NCBI RefSeq assembly: GCF_900188345.1
Contig: NZ_FZOD01000009.1
Coordinates: 62,001-126,000 of the forward strand
DNA length: 64,000 nt
Source of the DNA: Streptosporangium subroseum
GTDB taxonomy: Bacteria > Actinomycetota > Actinomycetes > Streptosporangiales > Streptosporangiaceae
Direction: 5' to 3'
Shown here: in pieces, positions 8,299-16,670 of the stretch
Position numbering within the stretch: the first letter of the stretch is position 1
How the letters are laid out: the number at the start of each line of letters is the position of its first letter
Program-made: the position numbers and the translations under genes
Notes under the pieces: model-generated
Databases searched by the model: none
Told to the model about the DNA's origin: nothing
What the model saw: only the letters and a program-made list of their open reading frames with translations

Positions 8299-9140
8299 CC
8301 TCCTTCTCCCGCGCGTGGCGGCTGCCCTCGGTCAAGCTGTCCCTGGGAATCCTCGCCGTCGTGCTCCTGGTCGCCGTGTTCGGCGGCTGGCTCGCCCCCT
8401 ACGACCCGATCGCGCAGAACCCGCGGCTCCGCCTGCTGGGGCCGTCGGGCGAGCACCTGCTCGGCACCGACTACCTCGGCCGCGACGTGCTCAGCCGCCT
8501 CCTCGCGGGCGCCGGCCTGTCGATCGCCGGCGCGGTCGAGGCGGTCGCCGTCGGGCTGGTCCTGGGCGCGGTCCCCGGTCTCGCCTCGATCTTCTTCGGC
8601 AGGGGCTTCGAGTGGGCGACGGCGCGGGTGGCGGACGCGCTGCTCACGCTGCCGTTTGTCATCTTCGCCATCGCCGTGGCCGGGATCGTCGGCAACGGCC
8701 TGCACCAGGCGATGGCCGCCATCGGCCTGCTGCTCGCGCCGGTGTTCTACCGGGTCACCCGTACGGCGGCGCTGAGCTTCACCCGAGCCCAGTACGTCGA
8801 GGCGGCCGAACTGCTGGGCGCGTCCCGATCCCGGATCCTGCGCACCCACATCGTGGGCAAGGTGCTGCCCACGATCGCGGTGACCGCGGCCGGCGCGTCC
8901 GCGGCGGCCCTGCTGGTCGTCTCCTCCCTCTCCTTCCTCGGCATCGGCGTCGAACCTCCGGCTCCCACCTGGGGCGGGATGCTGGCCAGCGACCTGGGAT
9001 ACCTCCACCAGAGGCCGCTGGCCCCGCTTGCGCCCGCCCTCGTGATCATGATCACCGTGGGCGCGCTCAACGCCCTCGCCGACGCCGTCCGCGACACGAC
9101 AGGCCTCCACACCGAGAGCGAGGAGCTCCATGTTCGCTGA
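8295..9140 (+). CDS. ABC transporter permease, DppC-like
   Basis: A 281-residue partner permease. It shows the DppC signature after TM1 (PYDPIAQNPRLRLLGPSGEHLLGTDYLGRDVLSRLL) and the EAA loop (YVEAAELLGASRSRILRTHIV). Six TMs are predicted by eye. ATGA overlap upstream; its last 11 bp overlap the first ATPase gene. Confidence 0.9.
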   Translation: MTSFSRAWRLPSVKLSLGILAVVLLVAVFGGWLAPYDPIAQNPRLRLLGPSGEHLLGTDYLGRDVLSRLLAGAGLSIAGAVEAVAVGLVLGAVPGLASIFFGRGFEWATARVADALLTLPFVIFAIAVAGIVGNGLHQAMAAIGLLLAPVFYRVTRTAALSFTRAQYVEAAELLGASRSRILRTHIVGKVLPTIAVTAAGASAAALLVVSSLSFLGIGVEPPAPTWGGMLASDLGYLHQRPLAPLAPALVIMITVGALNALADAVRDTTGLHTESEELHVR

Positions 9141-10281
9141 AGCACCGGCCGAAGCACCGCAAGCACCGGAAGCCCCGAAAGCGCTGCTGAGCGTGCGCGA
9201 CCTGCGCGTGACCGTCTCCGCGGGCCGGGCGGAGGCCGTCCGAGGGGTCTCCTTCGAGGTGGCGCCCGGGGAGGCCGTCGGCCTGGTCGGCGAGTCGGGC
9301 AGCGGCAAGACCCTGACCTGCCGCGCGGTCCTCGGCGCGCTGGCCCCCGGATGCGCGGTGAGTTCCGGGGAGATCGAATTCGGCGGCCACGACCTGAACC
9401 GGGCGAACCGCCGGGAGTGGCTCGCGATCCGGGGCGGCAGGATCGGCGCGGTCTTCCAGGACCCCGCCTCCTACCTGAACCCGTCGCTGCCGGTCGGCGA
9501 CCAGCTCTCCGAGGTGCTCCGGGTCAAGCTCGGACTCGGGCGGCGCGAGGCCCGCGAACGCGCCGTCGAGCTGCTCACCGCCATGGGCCTGAACGCCCCG
9601 GCCCGGGTCTACGGCCAGTATCCGCACGAGCTGTCGGGCGGCATGCTGCAGCGCGTCCTGATCGCCGTCGCGGTCTCCTGCGACCCCGAGCTACTGATCG
9701 CCGACGAGGCCACCACCGCGCTCGACGTGACCGTGCAGGCCGAGGTCCTCGAACTCCTCGCCCGCCTCCGCGCCGAGCGCGGCCTGTCGATCGTGTGCGT
9801 CTCCCACGACCTGGCCGTGATCGCGGCCCTGTGCGACCGGATCGTCGTCTTCTACGGCGGTGAGATCGTCGAGTCGGGCCCCACCGAGGAGGTGCTGGCC
9901 AACCCCCGGCACCCCTACACCGAGGCCCTGCTCCGGGTCGCCTCGGTCGGCGACTGGGGCCGGCGCACCCTGGAGGTCATCCCCGGCCAGCCGCCACCCG
10001 CCGGCGCGGACCTGCCGGGCTGCCGCTTCGCCGCCCGCTGCGCCCTCGCCGTCGACGCCTGCTCGTCGGCCCCGATTCCCCTCGGCGTCCACCCCGACGG
10101 CCGCGAGGTCCGTTGCCTCCGGGCGGGGACGGCGGGAGAGGGCCGGCCCGAGGACTCCTCCGGAGGGGTTCGGCCCGAGGACGCCTTCCTCACCGACGCC
10201 CCCTCGACCGGCACGTCTTCCGGTACGGCGGGGCGTGACGCGGTGGCCGTCGGCGCCGAGACACGGGGGGTGGTCCGATGA
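9130..10281 (+). CDS. ABC transporter ATP-binding protein, DppD-like
   Basis: A 383-residue ATPase: Walker A GESGSGKT, Q-loop in FQDPASYLNPSL, signature LSGGMLQRV, Walker B LLIADEATTALD and switch His in VSHDL. The C-terminal oligopeptide-transporter domain has its paired cysteines (CRFAARC...C). The signature motif has M where Q is usual. A ~55-residue low-complexity tail rich in Pro, Ser and Gly follows the conserved domain. A strong GAGGAG ribosome site precedes the ATG at 9130; ATGA overlap with the second ATPase. Confidence 0.9.
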   Translation: MFAEAPAEAPQAPEAPKALLSVRDLRVTVSAGRAEAVRGVSFEVAPGEAVGLVGESGSGKTLTCRAVLGALAPGCAVSSGEIEFGGHDLNRANRREWLAIRGGRIGAVFQDPASYLNPSLPVGDQLSEVLRVKLGLGRREARERAVELLTAMGLNAPARVYGQYPHELSGGMLQRVLIAVAVSCDPELLIADEATTALDVTVQAEVLELLARLRAERGLSIVCVSHDLAVIAALCDRIVVFYGGEIVESGPTEEVLANPRHPYTEALLRVASVGDWGRRTLEVIPGQPPPAGADLPGCRFAARCALAVDACSSAPIPLGVHPDGREVRCLRAGTAGEGRPEDSSGGVRPEDAFLTDAPSTGTSSGTAGRDAVAVGAETRGVVR

Positions 10282-11279
10282 GCGCGCCGTTGCTGGCCGT
10301 GCGGGGCGTGAACGTGTCGCTCGGCAGGCCCGCCGTGCCGATCCTGCGGGAGGTCGACCTCACGGTCCGGGCCGGGGAGATCGTCGGGATCGTGGGGGAG
10401 ACCGGCTCGGGAAAGACGACCCTGGCCAGGACCGTCGTCGGACTCGTCCGCCCGGACACGGGCTCCGTGGAGGTGGAGGGGACCGAGATCTCCTCGCTCA
10501 GAGGGAAGGCGCTGCGGGCGCATCGCCGTACGGGCACGGTGCGGTTCGTCTTCCAGGATCCGCTGCGCTCGCTCGACCCCGACCACGACGTGGAGACCGT
10601 CATCGCCGAGGGCCTGGCCGTGCGGGGGGTCCCCCCGGTGGAGCGCGCGGCGAAGGTGCGGGCGGCGCTGGAGCTCGTCGGCCTGGACCCGGAACTCCTG
10701 GGCAGGACGCCCGGCCAGATCTCCGGCGGGCAGCGTCAGCGCGTCTCGATCGCCCGCGCGATCGTGTGCGAGCCGTCGCTGCTGATCTGCGACGAGCCGG
10801 TCAGCGCACTGGACGCCTCCAACCGCAACCACATCCTGCGCCTCCTGGACGACCTGCGCGACCGGCTCGGCGTCGGCGTGGTCGTCATCTCCCACGACCT
10901 CAGCTCCCTGGCGGGCGTCGCCGACCGGGTCGCGGTCCTCTACCGGGGCCGGATCGTCGAGGAGGGGCCCATCGGCGAGGTCTTCGACGACCCCCGCCAC
11001 CCCTATACCGCCCTGCTGGTCGCCTCCGCCCCCCGCGTCACCGGCACCGCCCGCCACCCCCTCCACCGGCTCCGGGCGGTCTCGACCGGGGCCACGGACG
11101 GGTGCGTCTTCGCCCATCGCTGCCCGTTCGCCACCGAGGCCTGCTCGGTCGTGCCCCTGCCGGTCGTCCGGGACGGCCGTACGGCCGCCTGCCACCACAC
11201 CGGCACCTGGCCCGGACAGGCCGGCATCGACCCCACGACGGAAGGAGCCCGGCCATGGTCGAGTTCGTCGGTCTCGTGA
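10278..11279 (+). CDS. ABC transporter ATP-binding protein, DppF-like
   Basis: A 333-residue ATPase completing the importer: Walker A GETGSGKTT, Q-loop FQDPLRSLDPD, signature ISGGQRQRV, Walker B LLICDEPVSALD, VISHDL switch, and the C-terminal CVFAHRC...C motif of the oligopeptide group. Its last 25 bp are overlapped by a short frame that begins like the following monooxygenase. Confidence 0.9.
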   Translation: MSAPLLAVRGVNVSLGRPAVPILREVDLTVRAGEIVGIVGETGSGKTTLARTVVGLVRPDTGSVEVEGTEISSLRGKALRAHRRTGTVRFVFQDPLRSLDPDHDVETVIAEGLAVRGVPPVERAAKVRAALELVGLDPELLGRTPGQISGGQRQRVSIARAIVCEPSLLICDEPVSALDASNRNHILRLLDDLRDRLGVGVVVISHDLSSLAGVADRVAVLYRGRIVEEGPIGEVFDDPRHPYTALLVASAPRVTGTARHPLHRLRAVSTGATDGCVFAHRCPFATEACSVVPLPVVRDGRTAACHHTGTWPGQAGIDPTTEGARPWSSSSVS

Positions 11280-11413
11280 GCACCCGGGAGAGCCGGATCG
11301 CCCACGGGCGATCCGTCCACCCCGATCGCACGCGTAAACCCGCCGGGGTCCATTTCGGCCCGACCCGCCCCGCCGCCCACGACAACCTCGTTCTCCGATC
11401 CGTTCTGAGCTAG
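11255..11413 (+). pseudogene. short frame resembling the N-terminus of the adjacent monooxygenase
   Basis: A 52-codon frame with a very good ribosome site (GGAAGGAG, 7 nt before the ATG). It starts MVEFVGLVSTRES, which aligns with MSIEILGMVGTKEFSETHG at the start of the next gene; after about 18 residues the similarity is lost. It ends 11 bp before the next ATG. I read it as the leftover 5' end of a second LLM monooxygenase gene removed by deletion; its translation could still couple the ATPase gene to the monooxygenase gene. Whether a peptide is made is unknown. Confidence 0.5.
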
Positions 11414-11424
11414 GGAGCATTCAC

Positions 11425-12516
11425 ATGTCCATCGAGATTCTCGGCATGGTAGGCACCAAGGAGTTCTCCGAGACCCATGGGTCCTTCCTCGACGGCCCGC
11501 CCATCGACCCGCCCTACCTGACCAGGTTCGCCCGCGCCCACGAGGAGGCGGGGTTCGACCGGGTGCTGATCGGCTACGGCGCGTCCTCGCCCGACGGGTT
11601 CGCCGTCGCCGCCTCGGTCCTGAACACGACCGAGCGGCTGAGCGTGCTGATCGCGCACCGCCCCGGCTTCGTGACCCCGACGCTGGTGGCCAGGAAGCTC
11701 GCCACCCTGGACCAGCTCACCGGCGGAGGCAGGGTCGCCATCCACCACATCACCGGCGGCGACGAGGCCGACCAGCGCCGCGACGGCGACTTCCTCGACC
11801 ACGACGCCCGCTACCGGCGCACGGGCGAGTTCATGGCCGTGCTGCGCCGTACGCTCACCTCGGCGGAACCCTTCGACCACGAGGGCGAGTTCTACCGGTT
11901 CGAGGGCGCCTACAGCTCGGTCAGGGCCGATATCCCGCTCTACTTCGGCGGAGCCTCCCCGGCGGCCGTCCAGGTCGGCGGCGAGCAGGCCGACGTCTAC
12001 ATGCTCTGGGGCGAGCCGCTGGCCCAGACCGCCGAGCGCATCGAGCAGGTCCGGGCGGAGGCGGCCAGGCACGGGCGGGAGATCACCTTCAGCCTGTCCA
12101 CCCGCCCCATCGTCGCCGCCACCGAGGCCGAGGCGTGGGAACGGGCCGAGCGGATCAGGGCGGCGACCGCCGAGCGGGTCGGCGGCGGCGCGTGGAGCTG
12201 GGGCAAGGGCCGCGGCGAGTCCACCTCCGTCGGGGCCGCCAGGCTCCAGGAGCAGGGGGCGGGCCAGGAGGTGCACGATGAGCGGCTCTGGTACGGCGTG
12301 ACCAACCTGACCGGCCCCGGCGGCAACTCCACGGCCGTGGTCGGCACCGCCGAGCAGGTCGCGGAGGCACTGCTGAAGTATCGCGACCTCGGCGTCACGA
12401 CCTTCCTCATCCGCGGCTTCGAGCCCGTGGACGACGTCGTGCAGTGGGGTGAGGAGCTGGTCCCGCTGCTCCGGCAGGGCGCTGTCCGGCGCGAACCCGC
12501 GAGCGTCGGCGCGTGA
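11425..12516 (+). CDS. SsuD-like LLM flavin-dependent monooxygenase
   Basis: A 363-residue luciferase-fold protein closest in motifs to alkanesulfonate monooxygenases: IAHRPGFVTPTLVARKLATLD, then the signature ITGGDEADQRRDGDFLDHDARY, matching the SsuD pattern of TGGD followed by DGxFLDHDERY. It probably uses FMNH2 delivered by the flavin reductase encoded 160 bp downstream and oxidises a compound taken up by the upstream importer. SsuD normally pairs with an SsuABC-type importer; here the importer is peptide-type, so the substrate may not be a simple alkanesulfonate. Start ATG at 11425 after GGGAG. Confidence 0.88.
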   Translation: MSIEILGMVGTKEFSETHGSFLDGPPIDPPYLTRFARAHEEAGFDRVLIGYGASSPDGFAVAASVLNTTERLSVLIAHRPGFVTPTLVARKLATLDQLTGGGRVAIHHITGGDEADQRRDGDFLDHDARYRRTGEFMAVLRRTLTSAEPFDHEGEFYRFEGAYSSVRADIPLYFGGASPAAVQVGGEQADVYMLWGEPLAQTAERIEQVRAEAARHGREITFSLSTRPIVAATEAEAWERAERIRAATAERVGGGAWSWGKGRGESTSVGAARLQEQGAGQEVHDERLWYGVTNLTGPGGNSTAVVGTAEQVAEALLKYRDLGVTTFLIRGFEPVDDVVQWGEELVPLLRQGAVRREPASVGA

Positions 12517-12559
12517 ACACACCCATCACGTCGCGCCGGGGCGCCTGCCACGTCACCCC

Positions 12560-12617
12560 CGAAGGCGAGCGGGTCGGGATCGCCCCCCACCCGGCCGACC
12601 TCGATTCCTCGCCTTCG
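12560..12617. repeat. 10-bp inverted repeat between operon genes
   Basis: CGAAGGCGAG (12560-12569) and CTCGCCTTCG (12608-12617) are exact complements separated by 38 nt. They sit in the only sizeable gap (160 bp) of the operon, between monooxygenase and flavin reductase genes. It could be an RNA processing or partial termination structure that sets different levels of the downstream genes. Confidence 0.4.
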
Positions 12618-12676
12618 CTCGGCAACGTCGCGGGAACGCCGCCGCGGGCCGTACATCGCGCAGAGGAGGGCGGCCG

Positions 12677-13198
12677 ATGAGCGCCGAGGCGATCGACGGC
12701 GGCGAACAGCCGCGTGACGTCTTCCTGGCCGCCTTCCGCAGGCACGCCGCCGGGGTCGCCGTCGTCACGGCCCCGGGGCCCGTCGGATTCACCGCGACCT
12801 CGCTGACCTCGATGTCGCTCGATCCGCCGCTGCTGTCGTTCGGCATCTCGGTCGGCTCGTCGAGCTGGCCGGCGATCCGCGACGCGAACGGGTTCGTCGT
12901 CCACATCCTCGCGGACGGCCAGCGGGACGTGGCCGAGCTGTTCGCCAGGAAGGGGGCGGACAGGTTCGGCGACCGGGAACGCTGGGAATCCCTCCCCACG
13001 GGAGAGCCGCTCCTGTACGGCACGGCCGCGTGGATGCTCTGCCGCATCCAGGAGCGGTTCATCGCGGGAGACCACCGGCTGATCGTCGGCCGGGTCGTGG
13101 AGGGCCACGCCGACTCGGCCCACCCCCCGCTGCTGTACCACGATGGAGACTTCGGTGTGCTCGCGCCGCACCCCTCCAACAAGACCAGGAGATCCTGA
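12677..13198 (+). CDS. flavin reductase-like protein (FMN-binding split barrel)
   Basis: A 173-residue member of the HpaC/DIM6-NTAB flavin reductase family. It has the conserved entry (FRRHAAGVAVVTAPGPVGFTATSLTSMSLDPPLLSFGI), SWPAIRDANGFVVHIL and the late H-rich turn IAGDHRLIVGRVVEGHA. It would supply reduced FMN to the upstream SsuD-like enzyme. The ATG at 12677 follows GGAGGGCGGCCG; a longer upstream frame lacks family sequence. The stop overlaps the cupin start (TGATG). Confidence 0.88.
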   Translation: MSAEAIDGGEQPRDVFLAAFRRHAAGVAVVTAPGPVGFTATSLTSMSLDPPLLSFGISVGSSSWPAIRDANGFVVHILADGQRDVAELFARKGADRFGDRERWESLPTGEPLLYGTAAWMLCRIQERFIAGDHRLIVGRVVEGHADSAHPPLLYHDGDFGVLAPHPSNKTRRS

Positions 13199-13659
13199 TG
13201 CCGATCACCATTCCCGAGGACCCGTTCCACCGGCGACTGCACCACATCGCGCCCGGTGGGCTCACCTCGGAGACCGCCCAGACCGGTGGCATGCACCGCC
13301 GCGCGGCGATCAGCGGCAAGACCGTCGGATCCAGCCGCCTGTGGATGGGCCAGACCCACGTCGCCCCGGCCACCTCCTCGGCCAACCATCACCACGGCGA
13401 GTCCGAGACCGCCATCTACGTGGTCAGCGGCACCCCGTCGTTCGTCTTCGTCGACATCGAGAGGGAGGAACCCGTGGAGGTGCGCATCGACACCAAGCCG
13501 GGCGACTACATCTTCGTGCCGCCCTACGTTCCGCACCGCGAGGAGAACCCCGACCCCGACCTGGAGGCGATCGTGGTGATCGCCCGCAGCACCCAGGACG
13601 CCATCGTGGTCAACCTCGACGAGCTGACCTGGAACGGCCCGGTCCTGACGTCGCGGTGA
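13198..13659 (+). CDS. cupin-domain protein
   Basis: A 153-residue single-domain cupin. Motif 1 carries the metal ligands NHHHGESETAIYVVSG and motif 2 is PGDYIFVPPYVPHREEN. It is the last gene of the importer-monooxygenase operon (TGATG overlap), so it probably acts on, or isomerises, a product of the monooxygenase, or is a small dioxygenase. Its stop codon is the first copy of a 47-bp tandem repeat. Confidence 0.85.
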   Translation: MPITIPEDPFHRRLHHIAPGGLTSETAQTGGMHRRAAISGKTVGSSRLWMGQTHVAPATSSANHHHGESETAIYVVSGTPSFVFVDIEREEPVEVRIDTKPGDYIFVPPYVPHREENPDPDLEAIVVIARSTQDAIVVNLDELTWNGPVLTSR

Positions 13660-13753
13660 GGAGGACCTGAGGATTCTCGGACCTGCCCGTTCTGACATCG
13701 CGGTGACCGGCGGGGGTGACGACCCGGATCGGCCCGGTCCGGGCGTCGCGGTG
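13647..13753. repeat. 47-bp tandem repeat of a gene 3' end
   Basis: GACGTCGCGGTGA (13647-13659, including the cupin stop TGA) recurs as GACATCGCGGTGA at 13694 and GGCGTCGCGGTGA at 13741, exact 47-bp spacing, each preceded by a diverged CCCGGTC/CCCGTTC word. The period is not a multiple of three, as expected outside coding DNA. Confidence 0.75.
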
Positions 13754-13783
13754 ACGGGGACCCGAAGTTCCCGGACCGGGGTC

Positions 13784-13805
13784 GGAGGCGGCAGATGCCG
13801 CCTCC
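13784..13805. terminator. bidirectional stem-loop terminator
   Basis: GGAGGCGGCA and TGCCGCCTCC form a perfect 10-bp stem with a 2-nt gap between the convergent cupin operon and PASTA lipoprotein gene. No U tract, as is common in high-GC actinomycetes. Confidence 0.65.
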
Positions 13806-13820
13806 GCAGGGCCCCTCGTC

Positions 13821-14225
13821 CTACTCGCCGTACTTCTTGGCGTACAGCGTGATCTTCGTGTCGGTCGAGACCTCCTGGCCGGCGGCCGGATCCTGCTCGG
13901 TGATCACCCAGTTGCGGTCAAGGATCTGGAACCGGTTCTGGCCGGTGGCGTCCTTGTCGTCCAGGAGGTAGAAGCCCACGGTCTGCAGGGTGTTCTGCCC
14001 GTCCTGCAGATTCAGGCCGACCACGTTGGGCAGCGTCTTCGTCTCCGGATCGGGCTCGGCGACCTTCGAGGGTTTCGCCGTGGCGTCATTCGCGGCCGTG
14101 GCGGTGGCCGGAGACGCGAGGACGGTCGCGGCCGGGGCGGCGGCGTCCGCGCCGCCCCCGCATCCGATGAGCACGGCGCTGAACACGGTGGCGGAGAGGG
14201 CGGAGAGTAGGCGGCTGACCTGCAT
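13821..14225 (-). CDS. PASTA-domain lipoprotein
   Basis: A 134-residue exported protein. The signal peptide ends in a lipobox (VLIGCGGG, Cys 22), then comes an Ala/Thr/Pro-rich linker of ~35 residues and one PASTA-like domain (LPNVVGLNLQDGQNTL, VITEQDPAAGQEVS, KITLYAKK). PASTA domains bind muropeptides or beta-lactams; a single-copy lipoprotein may act as a cell-wall sensor or anchor. Monocistronic. Confidence 0.85.
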   Translation of the reverse strand: MQVSRLLSALSATVFSAVLIGCGGGADAAAPAATVLASPATATAANDATAKPSKVAEPDPETKTLPNVVGLNLQDGQNTLQTVGFYLLDDKDATGQNRFQILDRNWVITEQDPAAGQEVSTDTKITLYAKKYGE

Positions 14226-14593
14226 CGAAGATCTCCCGGGGTGAGGGAACGGACGGACAGGAGACGTACCCCGATCGCTCTGCGTTTATCTAAAGTAACT
14301 CTCCGCTATTTACCTTGTCGCTTCCAAGATTCTTGCCGGTCGGCCAACGCCGATTTCCCCTCCCTGACGACCCCGGCGGTCGTGCCGCGGGGCCCGGCGC
14401 TGACACGGTGGGCCGGGAATCAGATCATCGGGAATTACCGGAGCCGCGTGGTGAATCGGTCCGGTAACCACCCCGAAATTCGAGCTATGTGAAATATCGG
14501 GCAAATATCCGGCTGTGTGAAACCTCAGCCTTGACCGCCGCCGGTGGCCGAACCAACGATCGAATGACAACCTTCGGCGGCCGGGGAGTGACG
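14226..14593. other. intergenic region upstream of two divergent genes
   Basis: 368 bp between the PASTA lipoprotein (minus) and the alcohol dehydrogenase operon (plus). It is noticeably AT-richer than its surroundings and presumably holds both promoters. A GTGAAA word occurs twice (near 14490 and 14518), but I cannot fix a promoter or operator. No gene seen. Confidence 0.4.
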
Positions 14594-15628
14594 ATGAAAG
14601 CCGTACGAGTACACGAGTACAACAAGCGGCCGGTCGTCGAGGACGTCCCGGACCCCAAGGTCAGCGAGCCGCTGGACGTGCTGGTCGAGGTCGGCGGGGC
14701 CGGCCTGTGCCGTACGGACCTGCACATCGTCGAAGGCCAGTGGGCCGAGAAGTCCGGGGTGACCCTGCCGTACACGATCGGGCACGAGAACGCCGGCTGG
14801 GTGCGGGAGGTCGGCTCGGCCGTGACGAACGTCGAGCCCGGTGACGCGGTCATCCTGCACCCGGTCGCCACCTGCGGACTGTGCCGGGCGTGCCGCGCGG
14901 GCGACGACGTGCACTGCGCCGACTCGAAGCTTCCCGGTATCGACACCGACGGAGGCATGGCCGAGCTGCTGCTCACCAACGCCCGGACCGTGGTCAAGCT
15001 GGATCCCTCCCTGCGGCCCGTGGACGTCGCCGCACTGGCCGACGCGGGCCTCACCGCCTACCACGCGGTCCGCAAGGCGGTGCCGCTGCTCTATCCGGGC
15101 ACGCGGGTCGTGGTGATCGGCGCCGGTGGGCTGGGCCACATCGGCGTGCAGTGCCTGGCCGCGATGGTGCCCGCCGAGATCATCGTCGTCGACCGGTCAC
15201 CGGCCGCGCTCGAACTCTCCAGGGAGCTGGGCGCCACGCACACCGTTCAGGCCGACGGCGGGCAGGTCGACGCGGTCGCCGACCTCACCGGCGGGGAGGG
15301 CGCGCACGTGGTGCTGGACTTCGTCGGTGAAGGGGGCGCCGAAGCCGAGGGCGTGAGAATGCTGCGCCGCGCGGGCTCGTACTTCGTGATCGGCTACGGC
15401 GGACGCATCGAGATCCCCACCATCGACATCATCTCCAGCGAGATCAACGTGATCGGCAACCTCATCGGTTCCTACAACGACCTGGACGAGCTGATGGCCC
15501 TCACGGCGCAGGGGAAGGTCAGTCTGCACACCAAGACGTATCCCTTGGAAGCCGTCAACGACGCCATGGACGACCTGGAGAGCGGTCGCCTGCGGGGCCG
15601 CGGAATCCTCGTACCGTCAAGGAGTTGA
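14594..15628 (+). CDS. zinc-dependent alcohol dehydrogenase (NAD(P)-linked)
   Basis: A 344-residue medium-chain dehydrogenase/reductase. Catalytic zinc ligands are in GAGLCRTDLHIVEG and the GHENAGWV glutamate/histidine motif. The structural zinc lobe is CGLCRACRAGDDVHC, and the Rossmann motif is VVIGAGGLGHIGVQ. The ATG at 14594 (after GGGGAGTGACG) starts the family N-terminus MKAVRVHEYN. First gene of a three-gene operon with an amidohydrolase and a MIP18-type protein; in gaseous-alkane/phenol monooxygenase loci this type of ADH oxidises the alcohol product. Confidence 0.9.
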   Translation: MKAVRVHEYNKRPVVEDVPDPKVSEPLDVLVEVGGAGLCRTDLHIVEGQWAEKSGVTLPYTIGHENAGWVREVGSAVTNVEPGDAVILHPVATCGLCRACRAGDDVHCADSKLPGIDTDGGMAELLLTNARTVVKLDPSLRPVDVAALADAGLTAYHAVRKAVPLLYPGTRVVVIGAGGLGHIGVQCLAAMVPAEIIVVDRSPAALELSRELGATHTVQADGGQVDAVADLTGGEGAHVVLDFVGEGGAEAEGVRMLRRAGSYFVIGYGGRIEIPTIDIISSEINVIGNLIGSYNDLDELMALTAQGKVSLHTKTYPLEAVNDAMDDLESGRLRGRGILVPSRS

Positions 15629-15629
15629 G

Positions 15630-16670
15630 ATGTACGAAAAGGACGGTCAGAAATACTTCATCGTCGACGGGCACATCCATTTCTGGGACGCCAGACCGTC
15701 GAACCAGGCCAATCGCTATGGAGAGGGCTTCATCAACTGCTTCTACGACTACCACCGCAATCTCTCGCCGGAGTCGGAGGTCTGGTCGCTGGAGGATTTC
15801 TGGCGGCAGAGCGAGGAACGGGTCCTGCACGATCTGTTCGAGGTCGGTTACGTGGACAAGGCGATCTTCCAGCCGACCTACCTCACCGACTTCTACGTGA
15901 ACGGTTTCAACACCACCGAGCAGGACGGGGCGCTCGCGGAGAAGCATCCGGACAGGTTCATCGTGAACGGGTCATGGGATCCGCGCGACGGCGAGGAGGG
16001 GCTCGACAAGCTCGAGGCGCTGGCCGAACGCTGGAACCTCAAAGGCGTCAAGCTCTACACCGCCGAGTGGAAGGGCGCGTCGAAGGGCTGGAAACTGTCC
16101 GACCCGTGGTCCTACCGGTACCTCGAAAAATGCCATGAGCTCGGGATCCGCAACATCCACGTCCACAAGGGACCGACGATCTACCCGCTCAACCGGGACG
16201 CGTTCGACGTGGCCGATGTGGACGAGGTCGCGACCGCGTTCCCGGAGCTGACGTTTGTCGTCGAGCACTGCGGGCTGCCCAGACTGGAGGACTTCTGCTG
16301 GATCGCCACGCAGGAGCCCAACGTCTACGCCGGCCTCGCGGTCGTGTTGCCGTTCATTCACACCAGGCCGCGCTACTTCGCCCAGATCCTCGGCGAGCTG
16401 CTGTACTGGCTCGACGAGAACCGGCTCACCTTCGCCAGCGACTACGCGATCTGGACGCCCAAGTGGCTCATCGAACGGTTCGTGGACTTCCAGATCCCGG
16501 AGGACATGCGCGGGGAGTACGGCGAGATCACCACCGCGGTGAAGAAGAAGATCCTGGGTCTCAATGTCGCCCGGCTCTACGACATCCCGGTGCCGCCCGG
16601 GCTGGAGGTCGCGGACGCCCATGTGGGCAGCGGCGAGCCCGTCGGATCCGGGCCGAAGAGGCCGGCATGA
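15630..16670 (+). CDS. amidohydrolase-family protein (TIM barrel, SDIMO-associated type)
   Basis: A 346-residue protein of the amidohydrolase_2/ACMSD-like superfamily. Metal site HIHFWDA near the N-terminus (VDGHIHFW), NIHVHKG, FVVEHCG and the terminal FASDYAIWTPKWLIE block are all present. Proteins with this exact N-terminus commonly sit beside soluble diiron monooxygenase subunits (propane/phenol type), where they are thought to help assembly or activity. It starts 1 bp after the ADH stop; its own stop overlaps the next start (ATGA). Confidence 0.85.
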   Translation: MYEKDGQKYFIVDGHIHFWDARPSNQANRYGEGFINCFYDYHRNLSPESEVWSLEDFWRQSEERVLHDLFEVGYVDKAIFQPTYLTDFYVNGFNTTEQDGALAEKHPDRFIVNGSWDPRDGEEGLDKLEALAERWNLKGVKLYTAEWKGASKGWKLSDPWSYRYLEKCHELGIRNIHVHKGPTIYPLNRDAFDVADVDEVATAFPELTFVVEHCGLPRLEDFCWIATQEPNVYAGLAVVLPFIHTRPRYFAQILGELLYWLDENRLTFASDYAIWTPKWLIERFVDFQIPEDMRGEYGEITTAVKKKILGLNVARLYDIPVPPGLEVADAHVGSGEPVGSGPKRPA

